From contig NZ_VFOU01000002.1 in assembly GCF_006716305.1 (NCBI RefSeq), positions 62,001-126,000 on the forward strand: DNA of 64,000 bases, read 5' to 3'. This document shows positions 9,436 through 19,020 of the stretch, in pieces. The notes below the pieces were generated by a model, which was not told the DNA's origin, did no database searches, and worked only from the letters and a program-made list of their open reading frames with translations. The translations under genes and the position numbers were made by a program. Position 1 is the first letter of the stretch. Every line of letters starts with the position of its first letter. The DNA comes from Enteractinococcus coprophilus (GTDB taxonomy: Bacteria > Actinomycetota > Actinomycetes > Actinomycetales > Micrococcaceae).

Positions 9436-10050
9436 ATGTCATTGGAAAAATTCGTAACGCACACCGGTGTGGGCGTTCCACTTCGCGCATCCAACGTTGA
9501 TACCGATCAGATTATCCCGGCACACTTTTTGAAGCGCATCACCAAAACCGGCTTCGAGGACGCCCTGTTCTCCCGCTGGCGTAACGACGAAGACTTCATC
9601 CTCAATAAAGCACCCTATTCCACCGGCACCGTGCTGGTAGCCGGCCCAGACTTTGGGACGGGGTCGTCACGTGAACACGCCGTCTGGGCGCTGCGCGACT
9701 ACGGTTTCAAAGCCGTGATCTCCGCACGCTTCGGTGATATCTTCCGTTCCAACGCTGGCAAACAGGGTCTGGTGGCCGCACAGATCGACCAGACAGATGT
9801 CGAAGTGATCTGGAAAGAACTGGAAAATAATCCGGGTGCGAAAGTCACCGTCGATTTGGAAAATCGCCTGATCGAATGCGGTCCGGTGTCAACACGGTTC
9901 CACATTGATGACTACACCCGCTGGCGTTTGATGGAAGGTCTCGACGATATTGGTCTGACCTTGCGAAACGAAACAGACATCACCGAATTTGAGAAAACTC
10001 GGCCCAGCTTCAAACCGAAAACGCTCCCGGCCAAACTTTCCGAGGTTTAG
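9436..10050 (+). CDS. leuD: 3-isopropylmalate dehydratase small subunit
   Basis: Swivelling-domain partner of LeuC in leucine synthesis. 204 residues, the bacterial length. Visible motifs are [20 protein letters not shown] near the N terminus and the substrate-binding [17 protein letters not shown]. The ATG is preceded by GAAAGAGG. It is cotranscribed with leuC by spacing. Confidence 0.96.
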   Translation: MSLEKFVTHTGVGVPLRASNVDTDQIIPAHFLKRITKTGFEDALFSRWRNDEDFILNKAPYSTGTVLVAGPDFGTGSSREHAVWALRDYGFKAVISARFGDIFRSNAGKQGLVAAQIDQTDVEVIWKELENNPGAKVTVDLENRLIECGPVSTRFHIDDYTRWRLMEGLDDIGLTLRNETDITEFEKTRPSFKPKTLPAKLSEV

Positions 10051-10061
10051 GCTTCGTCGCT

Positions 10062-10132
10062 TACAATGTAAATCGTTGGCAACGAATTCAGCGCGCCACC
10101 GGTGGTTTGCGAGCGACCTCGTGTCACGAGGT
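10062..10132 (+). promoter_or_regulatory. murA promoter/leader with three inverted repeats
   Basis: A good -10 box TACAAT (10062-10067) is followed by TCGTTG-G-CAACGA (10073-10085), the palindrome CCACCGGTGG (10096-10105), and ACCTCGT-GTC-ACGAGGT (10116-10132), the last a perfect 7-bp hairpin just before the ribosome site. They could be operators or a structured 5' leader. No -35 box was found. Confidence 0.4.
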
Positions 10133-10152
10133 ATGGAAGGTAAGAAGCATAT

Positions 10153-11481
10153 ATGTCTAACGTGTTGACCATTCACGGAGGAAAACCTCTCAAGGGTAAA
10201 GTCACCGTTCGTGGGGCCAAGAACCTGGTTCCCAAAGCGATGGTCGCTGCCTTACTGGGCTCTAAACCATCGGTGATCCGCAACGTCCCGGAAATTAAAG
10301 ACGTTGAGGTTGTCACCGGGCTACTCCGGTTGCACGGAGTCGTTGTTGAGCACGATAAAGAAGCCGGTGAGATCTACATGGATCCGTCCGGGCTGAAAAC
10401 CGCCAATAACGCAGAAATCGATGCCTTTGCCGGAGACTCGCGGATCCCGATTCTGTTTTGCGGCCCGCTGATGCACACCATCGGTGCGGCATTCATTCCT
10501 GATCTTGGGGGATGCAAGATCGGTGACCGTCCCATTGACTACCATCTCGAAGTGCTACGGCAATTCGGTGCCGAAGTCTCCAAAGAACCCACCGGTACCT
10601 ACATTCGTGCCCCGCACCGTCTCACCGGCGCCAAACTCGAGCTGCCCTACCCGTCAGTTGGTGCCACCGAACAGGTGTTGTTGACCGCGGTCAGAGCCGA
10701 TGGCATCACCGAACTCAAAGGTGCAGCTGTCGAACCCGAGATCCACGATCTGATCCACGTACTGCAAAAAATGGGTGCGATCATTACTGTCCAGACCGAC
10801 CGGACTATCCGCATTGAAGGGGTTCCGGAACTGGGCGGCTACAACCACGCCGCACTGAACGACCGCAACGAAACCGCATCCTGGGCCACCGCAGCGTTAG
10901 TCACCGACGGCGACATCTACGTCGAAGGCGCAACCCAACGCGATCTGACCGCGTTCTTGAACGTCTACCGTAAAATCGGCGGCGACTTCGAAGTTTCTGA
11001 CTCCGGGATCCGGTTCTGGCGTGGGGGAGCAGACCTCAACCCACTGGTCTTAGAAACCGATGTTCACCCCGGATTCATGACCGACTGGCAACAACCACTC
11101 GTCGTGGCGCTGAGTCAAGCCGAAGGCGTGTCGATTGTCCACGAGACGGTATACGAAGATCGGTTCGGCTTCACCGACGCCTTGATTCGCATGGGCGCCT
11201 CGATCCAATTGCACCGTGAATGCCTGGGCTCGGTGCCTTGCCGTTTTGGCCAGCGCAACTTTTTGCACTCCGCCGTTATCTCCGGTCCAGCAGAGCTGAC
11301 CGGAACTGACTTCACCATTCCTGATTTGCGCGGAGGCTTCTCCCACGTGCTGGCAGCACTGGCCGCTAAAGGCACCTCACGCGCCACCGGAATTGACGTG
11401 ATCAATCGCGGTTACGAGAAGTTCTTCGATAAACTTGAAGGCCTCGGCGCAGATATCGAAATCCCCGTTAAAGTGAACTAA
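10153..11481 (+). CDS. murA: UDP-N-acetylglucosamine 1-carboxyvinyltransferase
   Basis: Transfers enolpyruvate from PEP to UDP-GlcNAc, the first committed step of peptidoglycan precursor synthesis, in the cytoplasm. 442 residues, slightly longer than most MurA. It has the two-domain EPSP-synthase-like fold. RGAKNLVPKAMVAALL (about 20-35) carries the conserved Lys-Asn. The PEP-binding cysteine is Cys121 in the loop LGGCKIGDRP, so fosfomycin sensitivity would be expected from this residue. DLRGGFSHVLAALAA near the end is typical. ATG start with GGAAGG upstream. The downstream acyltransferase begins 20 bases later. Confidence 0.95.
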   Translation: MSNVLTIHGGKPLKGKVTVRGAKNLVPKAMVAALLGSKPSVIRNVPEIKDVEVVTGLLRLHGVVVEHDKEAGEIYMDPSGLKTANNAEIDAFAGDSRIPILFCGPLMHTIGAAFIPDLGGCKIGDRPIDYHLEVLRQFGAEVSKEPTGTYIRAPHRLTGAKLELPYPSVGATEQVLLTAVRADGITELKGAAVEPEIHDLIHVLQKMGAIITVQTDRTIRIEGVPELGGYNHAALNDRNETASWATAALVTDGDIYVEGATQRDLTAFLNVYRKIGGDFEVSDSGIRFWRGGADLNPLVLETDVHPGFMTDWQQPLVVALSQAEGVSIVHETVYEDRFGFTDALIRMGASIQLHRECLGSVPCRFGQRNFLHSAVISGPAELTGTDFTIPDLRGGFSHVLAALAAKGTSRATGIDVINRGYEKFFDKLEGLGADIEIPVKVN

Positions 11482-11501
11482 CTTCTGGAGAGCTCTCTCA
11501 A

Positions 11502-12209
11502 GTGTCCTATTCTCTGGGGCAGCGTGCCGTGTATGCGTCAGCGGCATCCATCGTGCTGCCCATGAACATGTTGCTGATGCGTCGCGACTGGCAAGGCCAA
11601 GAAAACCTGCCAGATACCGGCATGATTCTCGCTGCCAACCACATCTCCCACCTGGATCCGCTCTACGTGGGACACATGGTCTACACTTCCGGGCGCATCC
11701 CACACTTTTTAGCTAAAAAAGAGCTCTTCGATCTGCCTATTATCGGCCGATCGCTGTACTGGATGAAACAAATCCCCGTGGATCGCGCCGGACGCAGCAT
11801 CGATTCGTTGAAAATGGCCGAAGAAGTCCTCGCCGAAAACGGGGTCATCGTCATCTATCCCGAAGGCACGACTACCAAAGACCCGGATATGTGGCCCATG
11901 ATTGGTAGGCTCGGGATGATACGCCTGGCGCTGTCCACTGGCGCACCGGTGATCCCGGTCGGTCAGTGGGGAGTCCATGAAACCCTTCCCAAGGGTGCAA
12001 AGGTTCCCAAGGTCTTCCCGCGGCGCACCTCGGCTATTCGGGTGGGTACAGAGTCTGACCTTGCGTGGTTGCGCGATCTGGAGCAGCCAACCGCCAAAGA
12101 TCTGGGCGCAGCCACCGATCAGGTTATGGGCGAGATCACCGACCTGATGGCACCGCTCCGCGGCGAAACCCCACCAGAGAAACGTTTCAACCCGGCACAA
12201 CAACGCTAA
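11502..12209 (+). CDS. plsC: 1-acyl-sn-glycerol-3-phosphate acyltransferase
   Basis: Membrane-associated acyltransferase adding the second acyl chain to lysophosphatidate for phospholipid synthesis. 235 residues. The catalytic H(x4)D motif is NHISHLDPL (about residues 46-54), followed by the substrate motif YPEGTTTKD. The N terminus has a weakly hydrophobic helix. GTG start with CTGGAG 7-12 bases upstream. It sits between murA and gpsA; with gpsA supplying glycerol-3-phosphate this is a phospholipid pair. Exact acyl acceptor is assumed from the family. Confidence 0.88.
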   Translation: MSYSLGQRAVYASAASIVLPMNMLLMRRDWQGQENLPDTGMILAANHISHLDPLYVGHMVYTSGRIPHFLAKKELFDLPIIGRSLYWMKQIPVDRAGRSIDSLKMAEEVLAENGVIVIYPEGTTTKDPDMWPMIGRLGMIRLALSTGAPVIPVGQWGVHETLPKGAKVPKVFPRRTSAIRVGTESDLAWLRDLEQPTAKDLGAATDQVMGEITDLMAPLRGETPPEKRFNPAQQR

Positions 12210-12218
12210 GGAGTCTCG

Positions 12219-13253
12219 ATGACCACCGATCACGTAACCGTGGCAATCCTTGGTGCTGGGTCGTGGGGGACGACATTTGCCAAAGTATTAGCCGACGCTG
12301 CCATTGAGCGCGAAGAGACCATCAACATCCGACTGTGGGCACGCCGAGCGGAGGTCGTTGAAGACATCAACACTCATCACCTCAACAGTGAATATCTCGA
12401 TGACCTAATCCTGCCCGAGTCGATCATCGCGACCATCGACCCGGTGGAAGCTGTCACCGGTGCCGAACTCGTGGTGGTCGCCGTACCGGCTCAACAGGCC
12501 CGCGAAACGATCGCCAACGTCGCGGAAGATATCGATTCTGACGCCATCCTGGTCTCATTGATCAAGGGGCTGGAGCGCTCCACCCAGGCGACAATGTCGA
12601 AGGTCTTCACCGAAGAACTCAACCTGCCGCCCGAACAATTCGTTGTGGTCTCCGGACCCAACCTGGCCAAAGAAATCGCGCGCCGGGAACCTACCGCAAC
12701 CGTGATCGCCTGCCAATACGAACCCACCGCCGAGTGGGTTGCGGCCATGACCGCCTCGTCCTACTTCCGTCCCTACCGCAATACCGACGTTGTGGGCGTA
12801 GAAATCGGCGGCGTGGTCAAGAACATCATCGCCCTGGCCGTGGGTCTGACCGACGGGCAAGGCTTCGGGGATAACTCCAAAGCATCGATCATCACCCGCG
12901 GACTGACCGAAACCACCCGGTTGGCCTCCGCGCTGGGCGCCCACCCCGACACCCTGGCCGGGCTCGCAGGCCTCGGCGACCTGGTGGCCACCTGCGCCTC
13001 CCCGCTATCGCGCAACCGCACAGCCGGCAAATTTTACGGCCAAGGCCACAACACCGATCAAGTCGTGGCCCAAATGCGCCAAACCGCCGAAGGCATCAAA
13101 TCCGTCAGCGCCGTTGTGGCCCTGGCACACTCGGTCGGGGTCGAAATGCCGATCGCTGAAGCCGTCAATGCCGTCGTCAACGGCACCATCGAAATCACCG
13201 ATATCGCCCAGCTGCTGCTCGGACGTGATCTAAAACCGGAGGCACGACTGTGA
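12219..13253 (+). CDS. gpsA: Glycerol-3-phosphate dehydrogenase [NAD(P)+]
   Basis: Reduces dihydroxyacetone phosphate to sn-glycerol-3-phosphate for phospholipid synthesis. 344 residues. The Rossmann motif GAGSWGTTFAKVLAD lies at about 11-25. VSGPNLAKEIARREPT, the catalytic lysine in GGVVKNIIALAVG and GLAGLGDLVATC are all conserved. ATG preceded by AAGGAG. The stop overlaps the GTG of ddl (GTGA), so translation of the two is coupled. Confidence 0.95.
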   Translation: MTTDHVTVAILGAGSWGTTFAKVLADAAIEREETINIRLWARRAEVVEDINTHHLNSEYLDDLILPESIIATIDPVEAVTGAELVVVAVPAQQARETIANVAEDIDSDAILVSLIKGLERSTQATMSKVFTEELNLPPEQFVVVSGPNLAKEIARREPTATVIACQYEPTAEWVAAMTASSYFRPYRNTDVVGVEIGGVVKNIIALAVGLTDGQGFGDNSKASIITRGLTETTRLASALGAHPDTLAGLAGLGDLVATCASPLSRNRTAGKFYGQGHNTDQVVAQMRQTAEGIKSVSAVVALAHSVGVEMPIAEAVNAVVNGTIEITDIAQLLLGRDLKPEARL

Positions 13254-14392
13254 CCAAAAACGTTCTTGTTCTATTCGGCGGCCAATCCCCAGAACACCCC
13301 GTATCCATCGTCACGGCAGTCGGGGTCCTCAACGCACTGGACCGCGACGATTACACGCCCATCCCGGTAGGCATCAACCACCACGGCGACTGGGTCCTGG
13401 CTGGCACCCACCAACCCGAAGATGCCCCCTGGTCGGTGGCCACCCTGATCAACCAGCGCCCCGTCGAGACGACGCACACCACCGCGCTATCAGATGAGCT
13501 GCCCGAAGTACCAGCAACGACCACGCCGGTCGCTCTGCGCTCCGTGAATTCGTCCACCCAGCTGATCGATGTCGACGGCAAGGTCATCGCCGATATCGAC
13601 GTGGCTTTCCCACTGCTCCATGGCCCCAACGGTGAAGACGGCACGGTCCAGGGCCTGTTTGAAACCCTCAACGTGCCCTACGTCGGTGCCGGAGTCCTGG
13701 CCTCAGCCGTGGGCATGGATAAACACTTCATGAAGATCGCCTTCCAACACGCCGGGCTGAAAGTCGGCCCCTGGGTCACGGTGACCGACGCCGACTGGCG
13801 CACCAACCGCACCGCAGCACTCGAAGCGATCGCCGCACTGGAACTGCCACTGTTTGTGAAACCCGCACGCGGAGGCTCTTCGCTGGGCATCACCCGCATC
13901 ACCATGCTCTCAGAGCTCGAGAAAGCCATCGAACACGCTCGCGAATACGACACCAAAGTCGTGGTCGAACAAGGCATCCTAGGCCGCGAAATCGAATGCG
14001 GAGTGCTCGATGGCCTCAACGGTGCCAAACCCAAGGCATCCTACCCGGGCGAGATCGTGGTGACCGACGACGATCAAGACTTCCAGTTCTACGACTTCAC
14101 TTCGAAATACCAATCGGCCGACAGCGCCGAACTGTCCTGCCCGGCAGAACTCGACGAAGATGTCACCGAGCTCGTCCGCACCCAGGCGGTCACCGCATTC
14201 CAAGCCGTAGATGCTGCAGGCCTATCCCGAGTGGATTTTTTCTACACGTACGACAACGAACTGATCATCAACGAAATTAACACGATGCCCGGGTTCACCC
14301 CGATCTCGATGTACCCACAAATGTGGCAGCGCACCGGCATTGAGTACCCGGAACTCATCGACACCCTGCTGCAACTGGCCCAACAGGGCTAG
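13250..14392 (+). CDS. ddl: D-alanine--D-alanine ligase
   Basis: ATP-dependent synthesis of D-Ala-D-Ala for the peptidoglycan pentapeptide. 380 residues. It begins VLVLFGGQSPEHPVSI, then has the ATP-grasp domain: LHGPNGEDGTVQGLFE, VKPARGGSSLGI, and the C-terminal metal-binding INEINTMPGFTPISMYP. The conserved tyrosine-lysine region reads FYDFTSKYQ. Start GTG overlaps the gpsA stop by 4 bases. The gene converges on the DUF3515 lipoprotein gene with only 7 bases between them. Confidence 0.95.
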   Translation: MTKNVLVLFGGQSPEHPVSIVTAVGVLNALDRDDYTPIPVGINHHGDWVLAGTHQPEDAPWSVATLINQRPVETTHTTALSDELPEVPATTTPVALRSVNSSTQLIDVDGKVIADIDVAFPLLHGPNGEDGTVQGLFETLNVPYVGAGVLASAVGMDKHFMKIAFQHAGLKVGPWVTVTDADWRTNRTAALEAIAALELPLFVKPARGGSSLGITRITMLSELEKAIEHAREYDTKVVVEQGILGREIECGVLDGLNGAKPKASYPGEIVVTDDDQDFQFYDFTSKYQSADSAELSCPAELDEDVTELVRTQAVTAFQAVDAAGLSRVDFFYTYDNELIINEINTMPGFTPISMYPQMWQRTGIEYPELIDTLLQLAQQG

Positions 14393-14399
14393 GCTTGCG

Positions 14400-14939
14400 C
14401 TATTGATCCTCCTGCGGAGCCTGACCCTCAGGAATCCGATCATCTAGATCATCCACACCCGGAATGACTTCAGCATCCTTGGGGTCAGTACACCCGCCGT
14501 CGGCCGGAATCCGTGCAGCAGCATTGCCGACATCTACCATCACTGAAGAAGAAGCGACCCGCTCACCATCAAAGAGCACTTCCATGGCCGGATCCCGCCC
14601 ATAGGTGGTAATCCGCCAGTTGGCACCTTCTTCACGAACAACCCAGTCCACACCATTGGCCCCAACACATTCATCCGTGGTTGGGCCGGGAATCTCCACG
14701 CCACAGCGAAACACCGCCACGGCAGGATCCCCCCAGGCGGCCGTCGACTGCGAATCCGTCCGACGACGCTCATGCCCCGCAATCTCCTCGGGCATTGCCA
14801 CCATGGCTTCAGCACACTGCGGGTTCGTAGCATCCGGGGCAACCTCAATCCCGGCAACTATCGAAGTACAGGCCGTCAAGGTCAGACCAGACACGGCAGC
14901 CAGTGCAGCACCACGCAGGACACGAGTTGTTTTCGACAT
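14400..14939 (-). CDS. DUF3515 family lipoprotein
   Basis: Function unknown; the family is confined to actinobacteria and is typically next to ddl or thiL. 179 residues from ATG 14939. The N terminus MSKTTRVLRGAALAAVSGL is followed by a lipobox LTAC, so it is probably exported and lipid-anchored on the outer face of the membrane. The mature part has conserved cysteines (NPQCAEA, FRCGVEIPG, DECVGANG, GGCTDP) that could form disulfides. A longer frame to 15002 adds 21 residues that spoil the signal peptide. TAGGGT (minus strand, 14947-14952) ends 7 bases before the ATG, consistent with a leaderless transcript. Confidence 0.82.
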   Translation of the reverse strand: MSKTTRVLRGAALAAVSGLTLTACTSIVAGIEVAPDATNPQCAEAMVAMPEEIAGHERRRTDSQSTAAWGDPAVAVFRCGVEIPGPTTDECVGANGVDWVVREEGANWRITTYGRDPAMEVLFDGERVASSSVMVDVGNAAARIPADGGCTDPKDAEVIPGVDDLDDRIPEGQAPQEDQ

Positions 14940-15112
14940 ACCACTAACCCTAAAACACCCAACGACCCGCTCCCGGCAGTTTTCGCCGCTGGCAGCCATC
15001 AAGAATTTCGGCTCTTGTCCTGCGCGCCAACGTGACAGGGCTCAAGCGCGATACTATGGTGGCATGTGATGTAGACCCTTCGAACGAGGGTTGGACACGG
15101 GATGACCAAACT

Positions 15113-16180
15113 ATGACTGAAGTAACGCAACCACCACTTGCCACCGGTGCTCACAATGACCACGGGTCGGCCAAGCTTATCTTCAATTGGTTAAAGCTCG
15201 CCGAGTCAGCCCTCGGCAACAACTCCGATCGTCTCAATGCGATCAACATCTTCCCGGTGCCCGATGGCGATACCGGTTCCAACCTTTACCACACGGTCGC
15301 CGCTGCAACCCGGGCGCTCGAGGACGTCGATGCCAATGCCAGCGCCGGTACAGCCCTGGCCACTGCCGCCACCGCCGCCCTGGATCACGCACAAGGCAAC
15401 TCCGGCACCCTGATCGCCGTGATGCTCAACGCCCTTGCCGAACCCCTCACCAAAGGTCCACGCCTGACCGCACCGCTATTGGCTCTAGGCCTGCAGCGTG
15501 CCAGTGCAGCTGCCTGGGCCGCACTGTCCGATCCCCAGGAGGGCACCATGCTGACCATCCTGGACACCGCTGCTGCTACCGCAGCAAACTTCCGAGCTTC
15601 AATTACTCACCAGCCCGAGGACTCCCAGAACTCCCGCAAAACCCTAGGTGAGATGACCTCGCGCATCGTGGAAACCGTATGGTTGGCGGTCGAAGAAACC
15701 GAAAACCAACTGGCCCAGCTGTCCGAAGCTCAGGTCGTCGACGCCGGAGCCACCGGGCTGCTATTAGTCTTTGATTCCCTGCGCGCCACCGTCCAGGGCC
15801 AATCGCTTGACCCCGAAATCCTGGAATCCATCCACGGGTTCCACGTGGCCCACCCCCACGTGCACCAGGGCATGGAAGTCGCCGAAGCCTACGAGATCAT
15901 GTGCTCGCTGCAGCTGACCCCGTTAGATGCCGCAACCCTGCGCATTGGGCTCAACGAGATCGGTAACTCGGTCATTATGAGCCCGATCAACACGATCGAA
16001 GACGACGAAGGCCGTATTCGCTGGCGCGTTCACGTCCACGTGGCAGAACCGGATGACGCGATGCGACTGATCCAGCCGCTGGGGGAGACCGAAAACCTGG
16101 CCATCACCCCGCTGCACACCGGCAACAACGTTGATGTCTCGTGTCAACCCATCACAGAAGCCCAGCACAGAGAACCCTAA
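15113..16180 (+). CDS. DhaL/DAK2-domain protein (FakA-like)
   Basis: Probable ATP-binding kinase-like protein related to FakA, the fatty-acid kinase ATP subunit, and to dihydroxyacetone kinase DhaL. 355 residues, shorter than FakA (about 550). The N-terminal DhaL domain has the Mg-nucleotide motif NIFPVPDGDTGSNLYHTV and the later DAGATGLLLVFD. No DegV/FakB partner gene is in the window. A -10-like TACTAT (15052-15057) would give a leader of about 50 bases; the ATG at 15113 is weakly supported by ACGGGA, and in-frame ATG 15056 is the alternative. It lies 3 bases before recG, a usual actinobacterial order. Confidence 0.8.
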   Translation: MTEVTQPPLATGAHNDHGSAKLIFNWLKLAESALGNNSDRLNAINIFPVPDGDTGSNLYHTVAAATRALEDVDANASAGTALATAATAALDHAQGNSGTLIAVMLNALAEPLTKGPRLTAPLLALGLQRASAAAWAALSDPQEGTMLTILDTAAATAANFRASITHQPEDSQNSRKTLGEMTSRIVETVWLAVEETENQLAQLSEAQVVDAGATGLLLVFDSLRATVQGQSLDPEILESIHGFHVAHPHVHQGMEVAEAYEIMCSLQLTPLDAATLRIGLNEIGNSVIMSPINTIEDDEGRIRWRVHVHVAEPDDAMRLIQPLGETENLAITPLHTGNNVDVSCQPITEAQHREP

Positions 16181-16183
16181 GTA

Positions 16184-18382
16184 GTGGACCCGTTCAACCA
16201 GCCGCTTGCACCATTGCTCGGAAACAAAACCGCCGAGCAACTCGCAAAGCACCTTGGGATCACCACCACCGGTCACGCCCTGAACTACTTTCCCCGCCGG
16301 TACATCGAACGCGGCGAACTGACCCCCATCGTCCAACTGCCCCTGGGCGAACAGGTCACCGTGATCGCCCGGGTGCAAAAAACCACGGTCCGACCCATGC
16401 AGGCCCGCAAAGGCTTCATAGTCAATGTCACGGTCTCCGACGAGGCCTCCGATACCGGCCTACCCGGGACCTTGTCCATGGCGTTTTTCAACGGCTACGC
16501 CGCCAAGGACCAGCTGACACCCGATACCCTGGCGATGTTCCACGGCAAGACCTCGACCTATCGCGGCGAGCTGACCCTGACCAACCCCGAGTTCACGGTC
16601 CTGCCTGAAGAACATGACCTCTCCGAGGCCGACCTGTCACCCATGCCCGTCTATGCGGCAAAAGCTAAACTGCCCTCCTGGACTATCCGTTCTGCCATTG
16701 AACTCGTGCTCGACGCCATCAACTGGGCAGCCATCAGCGACCCGGTGCCCCAAGAGTTCTTGAACACGCTCAACCAGGATCTGCCGGCACTGTCGGTGGC
16801 CTACCAGCACATTCACCGGCCCGCGGACCTCGGCCAAGCACGAGCTGCTCGCCGCCGCTTCGCAGCCCAGGAAGCACTCATTCTGCAAACGTTGCTGGCA
16901 CGACGCCGCCTGCACAACCGCACGGTCATCCCGGCCACGCCCTACCCGCCCACAGACGCCGGTGTATTGGCCCATCTGGACGCCCAGCTACCTTTCGAAT
17001 TGACCCCGGGGCAGCAAGAGGCCGGGGCCGAAATCGCAGCAGAGCTGAATTCCGAACACCCGATGTCCCGCCTGCTGCAGGGTGAGGTCGGGTCGGGCAA
17101 GACCCTGGTGGCGCTGCGAGCTATGGCACAGGTCGTGGACGCCGGCGCACAAGCCGTGCTCGTCGCGCCCACCGAAGTGCTCGCCGGACAGCACTACCGA
17201 TCGATCACCAACACGCTGGGACCGTTGGCGACCGCCGGACAACTGACCTCATGGCAGGGACCAGCGACCGAAGTCGTTTTACTCACCGGCTCGATGACCA
17301 CGGGGCAAAAACAAGAAGCCCTGCTGAAGATCACCACTGGACAGGCTGGCATTGTCATCGCCACGCACGCGATCTTTTCGGATCATGTAAATTTTGCCGA
17401 TCTTGGGCTCGTGGTGATCGATGAACAGCACCGCTTCGGCGTCGACCAACGCGAAGCCCTCCGTCAGGCCAACCCTGGGGTACACATGCTGGTCATGACC
17501 GCCACCCCGATCCCACGTTCAGTGGCCATGACGGTCTTCGGCGACCTGGACGTGACGGTGCTCTACGGCCTGCCGTCTGGTCGTAAACCGGTCACCACCT
17601 ATCTGGCGCGCATGGCTCATGGTCCAAGAATTATCCAGCGCGTGTGGGAGATCATCGCCGAAGAGATCGCCGCTGGACGCCAGGCCTTCGTCGTCTGTCC
17701 GAAGATCGACCCGTCGGATACCGCAGGACACGAGGATGCCGATGACCTCTCCTCAGATGCCCACGCTGCCAACGTGGTCGACATCACCGAAACCCTGCGC
17801 AATGTTCCAGTCTTTGCCAACGCGACCATCGATAGCCTGCACGGTCGACAAGACCAGCAAACCCAGGATGAGATCATGGGGGAGTTCGTTGCTGGCCAGA
17901 TCGACATTCTCGTGGCAACCACCATCATCGAAGTCGGTGTCGACGTCCCCAACGCCACCGTGATGGCCATCCTGGACCCCGAATACTTCGGGCTGTCCAC
18001 CCTGCACCAGCTCCGCGGCCGTGTAGGTCGTGGAGAAGCTGCCGCTCGCTGCTTCTTGGCCACCCGGTTGCCCGATCACCACCCGTCGCTGGATCGGCTG
18101 GCCATTATTGAAGCCACCGAAGACGGCTTTGAGATCGCCAAGGCCGATGTAGAACAGCGCGGTGAAGGCGACGTGCTCGGTGCCGCCCAACACGGCTATG
18201 CGAGCCAGTTGAAGGTGCTACGCGTCATCCAGCACGCCGAGCTGATCAATGACGCTGCCAGCTGGGTGAATCAGGCACTGAGCGCTGACGAAGGCCTCAC
18301 GGCATACCCGCAATTAGTAGCGGCCGTTGAGGAATGGGAAACAGCGCACGAAGAATCATCCGACTACCTTGAGAAGAACTAA
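16184..18382 (+). CDS. recG: ATP-dependent DNA helicase RecG
   Basis: Superfamily 2 helicase that reverses stalled replication forks and moves Holliday junctions. 732 residues. The N-terminal wedge/OB domain (about 50-165) is followed by helicase motifs: GEVGSGKT (about 301-308, Walker A), VVIDEQHRFGVDQ (DEQH box about 413), TATPIPRS (motif III), and VATTIIEVGVDVPNA plus LHQLRGRVGRGE (motifs V-VI). GTG start directly after the previous stop. rsmD follows after 3 bases, so these genes form an operon with coupled translation. Confidence 0.95.
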   Translation: MDPFNQPLAPLLGNKTAEQLAKHLGITTTGHALNYFPRRYIERGELTPIVQLPLGEQVTVIARVQKTTVRPMQARKGFIVNVTVSDEASDTGLPGTLSMAFFNGYAAKDQLTPDTLAMFHGKTSTYRGELTLTNPEFTVLPEEHDLSEADLSPMPVYAAKAKLPSWTIRSAIELVLDAINWAAISDPVPQEFLNTLNQDLPALSVAYQHIHRPADLGQARAARRRFAAQEALILQTLLARRRLHNRTVIPATPYPPTDAGVLAHLDAQLPFELTPGQQEAGAEIAAELNSEHPMSRLLQGEVGSGKTLVALRAMAQVVDAGAQAVLVAPTEVLAGQHYRSITNTLGPLATAGQLTSWQGPATEVVLLTGSMTTGQKQEALLKITTGQAGIVIATHAIFSDHVNFADLGLVVIDEQHRFGVDQREALRQANPGVHMLVMTATPIPRSVAMTVFGDLDVTVLYGLPSGRKPVTTYLARMAHGPRIIQRVWEIIAEEIAAGRQAFVVCPKIDPSDTAGHEDADDLSSDAHAANVVDITETLRNVPVFANATIDSLHGRQDQQTQDEIMGEFVAGQIDILVATTIIEVGVDVPNATVMAILDPEYFGLSTLHQLRGRVGRGEAAARCFLATRLPDHHPSLDRLAIIEATEDGFEIAKADVEQRGEGDVLGAAQHGYASQLKVLRVIQHAELINDAASWVNQALSADEGLTAYPQLVAAVEEWETAHEESSDYLEKN

Positions 18383-18385
18383 TCG

Positions 18386-18955
18386 ATGTCAAAGATTGTT
18401 GCCGGTCAAGCCGGGGGACTGCCACTCAAATCCGTGCCCGGTTCCAATACTCGTCCCACTACCGAACGCGCTAAGGAAGCCGTCTTCTCGTGGCTGGAGT
18501 CCCGGGATTGGCTTGAAGGCAATGCGGTCCTGGATCTCTACACGGGCTCCGCAGGCCTGGCCGTGGAAGCAGCTTCCCGCGGTGCAGTCAAAGTCATCGG
18601 GGTCGAGACCGCTCGAACAGCAGTGCAAGTCGCTGAAGCTAACGCCGCCATAGTCAACAAGGCATTGGGCCAACAGATCGTGGACATCAGTCACATGCCA
18701 GTCCACCGCTTCCTACAAACAACCCCGGAATCCAGTTGGGACGTTATTCTGGCAGACCCACCCTACGATCTTGACCAAGACGAACTACTGGTGACTATCA
18801 CCCAAGCATTCCAGGCGCTGATGGACGACGGGTTGTTCGTCTTAGAACAAGCAGTGAAATCTGACGAGCCAGCATGGCCTGAGGGCACCTACGTGGTGGA
18901 TGCTAGACGATATGGCGAAGCCATGGTCTACTTCGTGCGCCGAGTTGGGTATTAA
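18386..18955 (+). CDS. rsmD: 16S rRNA (guanine(966)-N(2))-methyltransferase RsmD
   Basis: SAM-dependent methylation of G966 in 16S rRNA. 189 residues. Features are the N-terminal IVAGQAGGLPLKSVPG, RPTTERAKEAVFSWL, the SAM motif LDLYTGSAGLAVEAASRGA and the catalytic DPPYDL. Located directly after recG and 65 bases before coaD, the usual actinobacterial arrangement. Confidence 0.93.
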   Translation: MSKIVAGQAGGLPLKSVPGSNTRPTTERAKEAVFSWLESRDWLEGNAVLDLYTGSAGLAVEAASRGAVKVIGVETARTAVQVAEANAAIVNKALGQQIVDISHMPVHRFLQTTPESSWDVILADPPYDLDQDELLVTITQAFQALMDDGLFVLEQAVKSDEPAWPEGTYVVDARRYGEAMVYFVRRVGY

Positions 18956-19020
18956 TTATTTTTCGTAACCTCGGTGGTGGAAGATAGCAGACCCTATTGT
19001 TATGGACTACATTGACACGT

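Noticed and set aside
14605-15069. Plus-strand open frame antisense to the DUF3515 lipoprotein
   Set aside because: The minus-strand gene has a convincing lipobox and family match; the antisense frame has neither.
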